DNA of 6,618 nucleotides, taken from NCBI GenBank assembly GCA_937858455.1, contig CALLYN010000077.1, forward strand, positions 1 through 6,618, given 5' to 3'. The notes under the pieces were generated by a model. It saw only the letters and a program-made list of their open reading frames with translations, ran no database searches and was not told the DNA's origin. Positions 1 to 6,618 of the stretch are shown in pieces; position 1 is the first letter of the stretch, and every line of letters begins with the position of its first letter. The position numbers were made by a program, and so were the translations under genes. Source of the stretch: an uncultured Kouleothrix sp. (GTDB lineage: Bacteria; Chloroflexota; Chloroflexia; Chloroflexales; Roseiflexaceae).

Positions 1-1
1 C

Positions 2-286
2 GCGACCTACACCAACGACTTCGTCGGCGGCCATCATGCCAAGACGACGACGGTGCTCGACAACGGCACCCGCACGGTGCTGAACGTCGATCCCGCCACC
101 GGCAAGAGAACCAGCTACGAGCAATACGACGACGGTCACATCGATGCGAACTACGCGTCGTTCGTGACGACCTACGGCGCCGATGGCAGCAGCACCGTCA
201 GCACGGTCTGTCCCTGCACGAATTCCTTGACCAGATCCTCGCCGTCCAGAACTTCATCGGGAGTGTCGTGCGCCATCATCGGCTGA
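2..286 (+). CDS. 3' part of a repetitive, polar protein (5' end outside window)
   Basis: An open frame enters from the left edge and stops at TGA 284-286. Through about position 210 its codons are G/C-ending and the product is rich in Thr, Gly, Asp, Tyr and Asn, with short phrases such as VLDNGTRTV, VDPATGKRTSY, QYDDGHID and TTYGADGSSTV. These recur about every 15-20 residues and recall YD/Rhs-type or other secreted repetitive proteins, though no family is certain. After about 210 the product turns into a Ser/Cys/Arg-rich tail (CPCTNSLTRSS...) with poor codon use, lying antisense to a short minus-strand frame and to the end of the kinase gene. The genuine protein was therefore probably longer and is cut or fused here. 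Confidence is moderate that the left part is coding and low for its function. Confidence 0.45.
   Translation, partial: ATYTNDFVGGHHAKTTTVLDNGTRTVLNVDPATGKRTSYEQYDDGHIDANYASFVTTYGADGSSTVSTVCPCTNSLTRSSPSRTSSGVSCAIIG
172..279 (-). CDS. Short ORF translationally coupled to the kinase stop, possibly a truncated gene start
   Basis: The kinase stop TGA (278-276) overlaps ATG 279-277, giving ATGA, and a second ATG follows at 276-274. The frame encodes 35 residues beginning MMAHDTPDEVLDGEDLVKEF, then VQGQTVLTV, then LLPSAP before TAG at 174-172. The acidic, helix-prone first 29 residues look like a protein N-terminus, while the last few read antisense through the plus-strand frame. No strong Shine-Dalgarno site is visible, only a weak GAGAA about 9 nt upstream, so expression would depend on coupling to the kinase. 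It could be the first codons of a gene whose remainder was lost at a junction near 180-210, or a chance frame. Its codons (ACT, GAT, GAA, GTT, GGA) are less GC-ending than those of the kinase body. No family recognised. Confidence 0.3.
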   Translation of the reverse strand: MMAHDTPDEVLDGEDLVKEFVQGQTVLTVLLPSAP

Positions 287-1289
287 TTCTCGCGTATTGC
301 CGCCATCGAGGTGAAGTCAATCGTTGCGCAACGACTGCGCCGGCGGCAGGCGCGCCGAGCGACGGGAGCTGCAGCAGCGCGGCCTTCATCTCTTCGGCCG
401 AGCCCCAGCGTGCCGAGGCATCGTACTCGAGCGCGCGCGCGACGACCGCGTCGATCTCGGGCGACACGCTGGGGTTGAGCTGGCGCAGCGGGCGCTCGTG
501 GAATGTGAACGGCGTCTCGAGGCGCGGGTCGCTGCCGCTCAGCAGCTGGTGCATCGTCGCTCCGAGGGCGTACAGGTCGCCGCGCGGCTCGGCCAGCCCA
601 CGGTACTGCTCGGGCGGCGAGTAGCCCTCGGTGCCGATCATGGTGCCCTTGCGGTCGGCGCGGTTGAGGTTGCGCGCGATGCCGAAGTCGATCAGCACGA
701 TCCGCTCTTCGGGGGTGACCATGACATTCGAGGGCTTCATATCGCGGAACACGACCGGCTCGGGGGTGCGGTTGTGCAAGTAGGCCAGCACGTCGCAGAT
801 CTGCACGGCCCAGCGCGCCACGCGCTCTTCGGGCAGCGGGCCGCCGGCCTCGTCGAGCACGGTTTCGAGATCTTGGCCGGGGATGAGCTCGAGGATCAGG
901 TAGAAGCGGCCGTGCTCTTCGAAGAAATCGTAGACTTTGGGGATGGCGGGGTGGTGCAGCGTGGCCAGCAGGCCAGATTCGCGCTCGAAGTTCTTGAGGT
1001 TCAACAGGCGCGTGTTCGAGTCGGGCGCGCTCTGGAACATCTCTTTGATCGCGCAGGGGCGCACCACGTCTTTGAAGCGCAAGTCGCGGCCGCGGTACAC
1101 CACGCTCATACCGCCGACGCCCAGCGTGCCCTCGATCGCGTAGCGGCCCTGCAACACCACGCCCGGCTGCATAGTCGGCGCGGCTGGCGCGGCCGGAGCC
1201 TCGCCCAGCAAATTGGTATCGCCTTCGTCGTATGGCGCTGCGGCCGGCCCAATGCCTTTGGTCGTCCCGGCTTTCTTGATCAGCGGCAT
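276..1289 (-). CDS. Soluble Ser/Thr protein kinase (Hanks-type)
   Basis: The product is 337 residues and transfers phosphate from ATP to Ser/Thr of unknown substrates in the cytoplasm. After a 45-residue Ala/Pro-rich N-terminus, one kinase domain spans about residues 50-306: glycine loop LGVGGMSVVY (56-65), ATP-binding Lys82 in CAIK, probable alpha-C Glu104, catalytic loop FRDMKPSN (181-188; Asp183, Lys185, Asn188), DFG 201-203, PPEQ 225-228 in place of APE, subdomain IX Asp238 and subdomain XI Arg294. The HRD histidine is Phe. No transmembrane segment, PASTA or other sensor domain is present. ATG 1289 is chosen because GGAGGA lies 4 nt upstream; an in-frame start at 1346 would sit at the predicted transcription start. 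The last 15 or so residues (RLTSPRWRQYARISR) use rarer codons than the rest, so the natural C-terminus may be altered, although the domain is complete. Members of this family commonly act in envelope, growth or stress signalling; here that is unproven. Confidence 0.95.
   Translation of the reverse strand: MPLIKKAGTTKGIGPAAAPYDEGDTNLLGEAPAAPAAPTMQPGVVLQGRYAIEGTLGVGGMSVVYRGRDLRFKDVVRPCAIKEMFQSAPDSNTRLLNLKNFERESGLLATLHHPAIPKVYDFFEEHGRFYLILELIPGQDLETVLDEAGGPLPEERVARWAVQICDVLAYLHNRTPEPVVFRDMKPSNVMVTPEERIVLIDFGIARNLNRADRKGTMIGTEGYSPPEQYRGLAEPRGDLYALGATMHQLLSGSDPRLETPFTFHERPLRQLNPSVSPEIDAVVARALEYDASARWGSAEEMKAALLQLPSLGAPAAGAVVAQRLTSPRWRQYARISR
321..334. repeat. 14-bp perfect palindrome at a composition break
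   Basis: TCGTTGCGCAACGA is a perfect 7+7 palindrome inside the final codons of the kinase gene. Codons upstream in the gene are strongly GC-ending; those after it (CAA CGA TTG ACT TCA CCT CGA) are not. It may be an operator, a recombination or chimera junction, or chance. Confidence 0.5.
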
Positions 1290-1293
1290 GTGT

Positions 1294-1299
1294 TCCTCC
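1294..1299 (-). promoter_or_regulatory. Ribosome binding site of the kinase gene
   Basis: Minus strand reads GGAGGA, then ACAC, then ATG at 1289. This strong Shine-Dalgarno site fixes the kinase start at residue MPLIKK rather than 19 codons further upstream. Confidence 0.85.
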
Positions 1300-1314
1300 G
1301 ACGAGCACAAAGCA

Positions 1315-1344
1315 GGTGATGGTAGGGTCTTTGGAAACATCACC
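1315..1344 (-). repeat. 5'-terminal hairpin in the kinase leader
   Basis: On the minus strand GGTGATG (1344-1338) can pair with CATCACC (1321-1315) across a 16-nt loop, giving a 7-bp stem. The predicted transcription start lies at about 1345, so the mRNA would begin with this stem. It could protect the 5' end or serve as an operator. Only the inverted repeat is seen directly. Confidence 0.5.
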
Positions 1345-1351
1345 ATTGCTT

Positions 1352-1380
1352 ATTATAGAATGTTCAACCCCGCGAGGCAA
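1352..1380 (-). promoter_or_regulatory. Sigma-70-type promoter of the kinase gene
   Basis: Minus strand carries TTGCCT (1380-1375), a 17-bp spacer and a perfect TATAAT (1357-1352). This gives a leader of about 56 nt before ATG 1289. It lies in a local AT-rich pocket of a GC-rich region. Confidence 0.85.
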
Positions 1381-1391
1381 CTGTTTATTGC

Positions 1392-1413
1392 GCCGGATCA
1401 GCGGCAATCCGGC
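1392..1413. repeat. Inverted repeat upstream of the kinase promoter
   Basis: GCCGGAT (1392-1398) and ATCCGGC (1407-1413) form a 7-bp inverted repeat with an 8-nt centre, 11 bp upstream of the kinase -35 box. There is no T-tract on either side, so it is not a terminator; an operator is possible. The rest of the region up to 1582 holds no gene that I can support. Confidence 0.45.
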
Positions 1414-1429
1414 CATGCTCGGCTGCGCG

Positions 1430-1443
1430 GGCGCGTGTCGCGG
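1430..1443 (+). repeat. 14-bp direct repeat, copy 1
   Basis: GGCGCGTGTCGCGG occurs here and identically at 1626-1639, 196 bp apart in the same intergenic region. This copy lies about 50 bp upstream of the kinase -35 box. Confidence 0.5.
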
Positions 1444-1582
1444 CGAATGCTGCCTACTACAATGGCACGTACAAATAGGCGCGTAGTGTTCGGAGCATGC
1501 GCCGGCAGGGAAAAGAACGGCGGGACAGCGAGGGCAAAGAGCGCCGGACTTTGACAGCAGCCTAGCGGCGCCGGCCGCGCCG

Positions 1583-1611
1583 TTGAAACATCACGCCAGG
1601 CGCGGTACAAT
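1583..1611 (+). promoter_or_regulatory. Sigma-70-type promoter of the sugar-nucleotide dehydratase gene
   Basis: TTGAAA (1583-1588), a 17-bp spacer and TACAAT (1606-1611). The predicted start is near 1618, giving a leader of about 47 nt. It is arranged divergently from the kinase promoter about 200 bp away. Confidence 0.85.
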
Positions 1612-1614
1612 CGG

Positions 1615-1631
1615 CGCGCCGGCCCGGCGCG
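1615..1631. repeat. 17-bp palindrome at the predicted transcription start
   Basis: CGCGCCGG (1615-1622), central C, CCGGCGCG (1624-1631): a perfect 8-1-8 palindrome straddling the expected +1. It partly overlaps the second copy of the 14-bp direct repeat. It may be an operator or a 5' hairpin; high GC makes chance palindromes more likely. Confidence 0.5.
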
Positions 1632-1639
1632 TGTCGCGG
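1626..1639 (+). repeat. 14-bp direct repeat, copy 2
   Basis: GGCGCGTGTCGCGG, identical to 1430-1443. This copy lies in the leader of the downstream gene, just after the predicted transcription start. Confidence 0.5.
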
Positions 1640-1664
1640 GCCCGACTAGCGAAAGAGGAACGAT

Positions 1665-2633
1665 GTGACCACGCGCGTGCTTATTACCGGCGTCACCGGC
1701 CCGGTCGGCAGCTTTCTGGCCGACTACCTGCTGACGCTGCCGGATGTCGAGGTGCATGCTTTCAAGCGCTGGCGCAGCGACACGCGGCCGATCGCGCAGC
1801 TGTTTGGCCGCGTGGCGTTTCACGAGGGCGATATCGAAGACCCCTACGCGGTGGCGGCTGCAGTGCGCGCCGCCGCGCCCGACCGGATCTACCACCTGGC
1901 GGCCCAGAGCTACCCTTCGGCCTCGTGGGACGCGCCGATTACCACGCTGCGCACCAATGTCGAGGGCACCGTCAACCTGCTCGAGGCGGTGAGGGCGCAC
2001 GCCCCAGCCGCGCGCGTGCATATTGCCGGCTCGAGCGCCGAGTACGGCTGGGTGACGCCCGACGAAGTGCCGATCGGCGAGGCGCGCGGGCTGCGCCCTG
2101 CCTCGCCCTATGGCGTCAGCAAGGTGACGCAGGAGCTGCTGGGGCTGCAGTACCACGACAGCTACGGGCTGCACGTGATCGTCACGCGCTCGTTCAACCA
2201 TGTCGGCCCGCGCCAGGGCGATCGCTGCTCGATCCAGACGTTCTGCCAGCAGATGGCGCTGATCGAGGCCGGCCGCCAACCGCCGGTCCTGAGCGTCGGC
2301 AACCTCGAGCCGCGCCGCGACTTCACGCACGTGGCCGACGTCGCGCGCGCGCTCTGGCTGCTGCTGAGCCATGGCGCGCCCGGCACGGCCTACAACCTGT
2401 GCTCGGGCACAGCCACGCGCATCGGAGATATCGTGGAGCTGGTGCGCGCGCGCGGGCGCGTGCCGGTGGAGCTGCGTGTCGACCCGGCGCGGCTGCGGCC
2501 ATCGGACGAGCCGATTCTGCGCGGCGACAACACTCGGCTGCGCGCCGCCACCGGCTGGGCGCCGCAGATCGGCATGGAGCAGATCGTCGACGAGCTGCTG
2601 GCGTACTGGCGCGCGGCGATCGGCGGGCAGTAG
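1665..2633 (+). CDS. NAD(P)-dependent sugar-nucleotide dehydratase/epimerase, GDP-mannose 4,6-dehydratase-like
   Basis: An extended short-chain dehydrogenase of 322 residues that should act in the cytoplasm on a nucleotide sugar, supplying deoxysugars for polysaccharide or glycan. The N-terminal Rossmann fold shows ITGVTGPVGSF (glycines 9, 12, 15), then HAFKRW at 31-36 where a GMD-type enzyme contacts the NADP phosphate. HLAAQSYPSASW (77-88), SSAEYG (123-128) and Y149xxxK153 supply the catalytic residues. NHVGPRQ (178-184), RRDFTHVADVARA (217-229) and RPSDEP plus LRAATGWAP (278-300) are typical of GMD and of GDP-6-deoxy-lyxo-hexulose reductase (RMD). It is somewhat shorter than usual GMDs, so RMD or a related SDR is possible. 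The start is GTG 1665, 5 nt after AGAGGA; the ATG at 1663 is followed at once by TGA. It is transcribed alone or with the next gene, which has its own promoter 84 nt on. No mannose-pathway partner is in view. Confidence 0.9.
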   Translation: MTTRVLITGVTGPVGSFLADYLLTLPDVEVHAFKRWRSDTRPIAQLFGRVAFHEGDIEDPYAVAAAVRAAAPDRIYHLAAQSYPSASWDAPITTLRTNVEGTVNLLEAVRAHAPAARVHIAGSSAEYGWVTPDEVPIGEARGLRPASPYGVSKVTQELLGLQYHDSYGLHVIVTRSFNHVGPRQGDRCSIQTFCQQMALIEAGRQPPVLSVGNLEPRRDFTHVADVARALWLLLSHGAPGTAYNLCSGTATRIGDIVELVRARGRVPVELRVDPARLRPSDEPILRGDNTRLRAATGWAPQIGMEQIVDELLAYWRAAIGGQ

Positions 2634-2649
2634 GGCGCTCAATGGCGTG

Positions 2650-2678
2650 TTGATGCGCTCGCTCGAATGTGCTATCAT
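2650..2678 (+). promoter_or_regulatory. Extended -10 promoter of the SH3-like membrane protein gene
   Basis: TTGATG (2650-2655), 17-bp spacer, then TGC-TATCAT with the -10 box at 2673-2678. It lies in the 84-nt gap after the dehydratase stop. Predicted start is near 2685, within a small stem TGCGC/GCGCA (2678-2691, 4-nt loop). No terminator is visible in the gap, so read-through is also likely. Confidence 0.7.
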
Positions 2679-2704
2679 GCGCGCTGGCGCAGCGAACACA
2701 CTGG

Positions 2705-2711
2705 AAAGGAG
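2705..2711 (+). promoter_or_regulatory. Ribosome binding site of the SH3-like protein gene
   Basis: AAAGGAG, 6 nt before ATG 2718. It decides the start against longer in-frame alternatives that begin inside the promoter. Confidence 0.85.
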
Positions 2712-2717
2712 CGGCCC

Positions 2718-3365
2718 ATGGCGCGGGAGGAACGCGACCCCTACGACACCCGGGCGACGCGGTCGGCGCGCCGCAGCGATACCGAGCCTACTGATAGGCT
2801 TGGCGGCGGCGGGCGCCCGCCGGCCGACCCGGTGAACCCCGACTGGCGTGGCTCGCGCGTCACGCGGCGCAACACACGCGCGCAGGGGCTGCCGTCGTCG
2901 CGCCAGGAGTTCGTGGTGTGGCTGCAGTATGGCGGCTGGCGCGTGGTGGCGGTGGCGGCCGGGCTGGTGCTGCTGCTGGTGCTGATGATCTATGTCTCGC
3001 GCATGCCGCGCCAGGCCCTGCCAACCAGCCAGCCAACCGAGGTGGCTTCGGGCCAGGGCGCCGGCGTCGCGACGCTGCCGGTGCTGCCGTCGCCCACGGC
3101 GGGGCCGCTCAGCCCCACCGCAGCGCCCGCGCCGAACCCCGGCGGCGGCGCGCAGTTCCGAGTGGTGAACACCGGCCCGGATGGCCTGTTCCTGCGGCCC
3201 GAGCACAACACCGACCGGCCGCCGGTCAAGACGCTGGCCGAGGGCGCGGTGGTGACGATCATCGGTCAGGATTTCAGCGGGCCGGACCGGGTCTGGAAGA
3301 ATGTGCGCGACGCCGAAGGCTCGGAGGGCTGGGTCGCCGCCGACTTCTTGCAGGCAGTGCAGTAG
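2718..3365 (+). CDS. Single-pass membrane protein with extracytoplasmic SH3-like domain
   Basis: The product is 215 residues. Residues 1-73 are a charged, Arg-rich, probably disordered cytoplasmic tail; 74-93 (WRVVAVAAGLVLLLVLMIYV) form one transmembrane helix; 98-145 are a Pro/Thr/Ala/Ser-rich stalk; 147-213 form a bacterial SH3-like (SH3_3 type) domain with FRVVNTGPDGLFLRPEHN, LAEGAVVTIIG and the closing GSEGWVAADFLQ. The positive-inside rule places the domain outside. Such domains often bind cell-wall or peptide ligands, but no enzyme domain is attached, so the role is unknown: a sensor, adaptor or wall anchor. ATG 2718 follows AAAGGAG with 6 nt spacing; an in-frame TTG/ATG-type extension upstream would overlap the promoter. 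It is convergent with lon, with only 13 nt between the two stop codons. Confidence 0.88.
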   Translation: MAREERDPYDTRATRSARRSDTEPTDRLGGGGRPPADPVNPDWRGSRVTRRNTRAQGLPSSRQEFVVWLQYGGWRVVAVAAGLVLLLVLMIYVSRMPRQALPTSQPTEVASGQGAGVATLPVLPSPTAGPLSPTAAPAPNPGGGAQFRVVNTGPDGLFLRPEHNTDRPPVKTLAEGAVVTIIGQDFSGPDRVWKNVRDAEGSEGWVAADFLQAVQ

Positions 3366-3378
3366 GCGGCGGGCAGCC

Positions 3379-5886
<2,508 letters not shown>

Positions 5887-5898
5887 ACCCTCGTCACT

Positions 5899-5910
5899 GC
5901 TGCGCGCAGC
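5899..5910. repeat. 12-bp perfect palindrome in the lon leader
   Basis: GCTGCGCGCAGC lies between the lon promoter and its start, about 12 nt after the predicted transcription start. It could form a short hairpin before the ribosome binding site or be an operator. Confidence 0.45.
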
Positions 5911-5918
5911 TCTTCTGG

Positions 5919-5929
5919 ATGCCCGGCAT
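5919..5929. repeat. 11-bp palindrome at the lon transcription start
   Basis: ATGCC-C-GGCAT is a perfect odd palindrome overlapping the edge of the lon -10 box and its predicted +1 (about 5921). Confidence 0.45.
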
Positions 5930-5936
5930 TATAGCA
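5928..5936 (-). promoter_or_regulatory. Extended -10 promoter of lon
   Basis: Minus strand reads TGC then a perfect TATAAT (5933-5928). No convincing -35 box lies 16-18 bp upstream, which fits an extended -10 promoter or an activator-dependent one. The leader is about 35 nt. Confidence 0.75.
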
Positions 5937-6006
5937 CAGCTTGAAAGTTCACTCTGGCTCTTGATAAGGCGCCGTCCGAGCCCGGCACGCTTTGCGCTCT
6001 CGCCCT

Positions 6007-6198
6007 ATGTTACAATCCCCACCTGGAAGGAGCGCCGGGCCTACGGCACAGCGTGGCTGTACAGTTTGGCTGCCCGATCTGCTGCGCCAGAGCGACCGCG
6101 AGAACGCCTGCATCACCGATCTGTTCTGCGAGAGGCAGCGGCGCTACCTGGCCGGCGAGCCGCCGCTGAATGTGCTGAATACGCGGACGCTGTACTAG
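6007..6198 (+). pseudogene. C-terminal remnant of a D-2-hydroxyacid dehydrogenase-type gene
   Basis: A 63-codon frame (ATG 6007 to TAG 6196-6198). Its last 35 or so residues, including ACITDLFCERQRRYLAGEPP and LNVLNTRTLY, closely match in pattern the end of D-isomer 2-hydroxyacid dehydrogenases, where family members carry ...LFxENLRRYLAGEPLLNVVDxxxGY. VWLPDLL (20-26) aligns with the strand holding the family's catalytic-region PH motif, but here it is PD, so the His is missing. The roughly 270 residues expected before this are absent, including the NAD-binding glycines. The formal ATG lies upstream of the -10 box, so it is probably not used. The likeliest history is internal deletion of a gene, leaving its promoter, ribosome binding site and last codons. 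The match is by memory of the family pattern; a small unrelated protein remains possible. Confidence 0.55.
6008..6016 (+). promoter_or_regulatory. Extended -10 element before the dehydrogenase remnant
   Basis: TGT followed by TACAAT (6011-6016), with no clear -35. A strong Shine-Dalgarno stretch GGAAGGAG (6025-6032) follows, but no ATG, GTG or TTG lies 5-12 nt after it; the nearest is GTG 6053. This looks like the expression signals of a gene whose start and body are gone. Confidence 0.5.
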
Positions 6199-6199
6199 T

Positions 6200-6261
6200 G
6201 CCATAAAAACACAAAGCCTCGCAGGCACGCGGCAGCCGCATATTCTTTGCGTCTTTGTGGC
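6200..6261. repeat. 62-nt imperfect inverted repeat of CACAAAG/CTTTGTG type
   Basis: Left arm GCCATAAAAACACAAAG (6200-6216) pairs with right arm CTTTGCGTCTTTGTGGC (6245-6261): 14 Watson-Crick pairs, one G-U and two mismatches. The 28-nt loop holds a second small inverted repeat, GCGGC-A-GCCGC (6229-6239). The arms are markedly AT-rich for this genome. As far as I recall, sequences of this TTTGTGTCTTTGTGG kind recur between genes in many bacteria; copy number here is unknown. It starts 2 nt after the remnant's stop. There is no T-tract after it, so a classical terminator is unlikely. Confidence 0.65.
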
Positions 6262-6289
6262 CATGTGAAATGTATTGGTACCAGGCGCG

Positions 6290-6618
6290 ATGATCGATAA
6301 CCCGTTTCTGCTCGAGGACTCGGCCGTGCGCTCGCTCAACCGGGCGCGGATCGTGGAGCTTGGCGGGGTCGCCGCGCCCGAGGGCGTGCTTGGCGCCACC
6401 GGCTACGAGCTGCTGTCGGCCGCGAGCCTCGGGCAGCAGATTGCTGCGGCCGCAGATCGGCTGGGGCTCGACCCGGCGCAGCCCGACCTGATCCGGCGCT
6501 TTGACGCGTGCTTCGGCCACTCGCAGGCCCGGCCTCACGCGCTGGCGATCGCGCGCGACTATGGCCGGCGGCTTGGCTGCCTGCTGCTGATGCTGGCGCG
6601 CGGCGCGCCGGCCAACCG
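6290..6618 (+). CDS. N-terminal part of an unrecognised protein (3' end outside window)
   Basis: An open frame from ATG 6290 to the right edge, 109 codons plus a partial Arg codon, with no stop. Codon use is strongly GC-ending, as in the other genes here, which supports real coding. The product begins MIDNPFLLEDSAVRSLNRAR, has RIVELGGVAAPEGVLGATGYELL, then Ala/Leu-rich helical stretches (LGQQIAAAADRLGL) and ARDYGRRLGCLLLMLARG near 88-105. No signal peptide, transmembrane span or known catalytic motif is visible. I do not recognise the family. The start is preceded only by a weak AGG 4 nt upstream; the in-frame TGA at 6266-6268 limits longer starts to TTG 6275. No convincing promoter is seen between the inverted repeat and the start. 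Confidence 0.8.
   Translation, partial: MIDNPFLLEDSAVRSLNRARIVELGGVAAPEGVLGATGYELLSAASLGQQIAAAADRLGLDPAQPDLIRRFDACFGHSQARPHALAIARDYGRRLGCLLLMLARGAPAN

Noticed and set aside
324..1319. A 331-codon plus-strand frame and a 414-codon minus-strand frame over the kinase gene
   Set aside because: Both are out-of-frame shadows of a kinase with all catalytic motifs in order, and neither shows a domain.
1551..1556. Consensus TTGACA as a -35 box
   Set aside because: No -10-like hexamer lies 15-19 bp downstream; the sequence there is pure GC. The TTGAAA/TACAAT pair just after it is far better.
1583..2653. A 356-codon plus-strand frame over the dehydratase gene
   Set aside because: Arg/Ala-rich shadow; the other frame carries the GxxGxxG and YxxxK motifs and a proper ribosome binding site.
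5928..5968. CIRCE or HspR (HAIR) heat-shock operator at lon
   Set aside because: There are CTTGA words at 5940 and 5960 and a TAGCAC-like word, but no inverted arrangement matching either consensus.
6113..6538. Minus-strand frames of 129 and 141 codons
   Set aside because: They run antisense through the dehydrogenase remnant, the inverted repeat and the well-biased plus-strand gene, with no start signal or motif.

Overview
This is a GC-rich (about 70%) bacterial chromosomal segment with well-formed sigma-70-type promoters, Shine-Dalgarno sites and short intergenic spaces. The soluble Ser/Thr kinase, the GDP-mannose-dehydratase-type SDR, the one-pass SH3-like protein with a Pro/Thr-rich stalk and the Lon sequence together suggest a Chloroflexota member, perhaps class Chloroflexia near Roseiflexus or Kouleothrix. 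This is inferred from sequence character only; no search was run.

Layout. (1) Positions 1 to about 330 are about 61% GC by hand count. They hold the 3' part of a plus-strand repetitive, polar protein, a short minus-strand ORF coupled to the kinase stop, and a 14-bp perfect palindrome where host-like codon use ends. (2) 276-1289, minus: a complete cytoplasmic Ser/Thr protein kinase. (3) 1290-1664: a divergent regulatory region with one strong promoter for each flanking gene, a 14-bp direct repeat and two inverted repeats. (4) 1665-2633, plus: an NAD(P)-dependent sugar-nucleotide dehydratase/epimerase, most like GDP-mannose 4,6-dehydratase. (5) 2718-3365, plus: a single-pass membrane protein with an extracytoplasmic SH3-like domain and its own promoter. 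(6) 3379-5886, minus, convergent with (5): a complete ATP-dependent Lon protease. (7) 5887-6289: the lon promoter, then a promoter and ribosome binding site in front of what looks like the C-terminal stump of a D-2-hydroxyacid dehydrogenase, then a 62-nt imperfect inverted repeat of CACAAAG/CTTTGTG type. (8) From 6290 to the right edge, plus: the start of an unrecognised protein.

The complete genes do not form one pathway. Kinase signalling, nucleotide-sugar synthesis, an envelope-anchored SH3-like protein and protein quality control each have their own promoter. I see no defence system, CRISPR array, tRNA, rRNA or intact transposon. The parts most worth a second look are the left-end junction, the decayed dehydrogenase plus inverted repeat, and the short palindromes at the predicted transcription start of four promoters.
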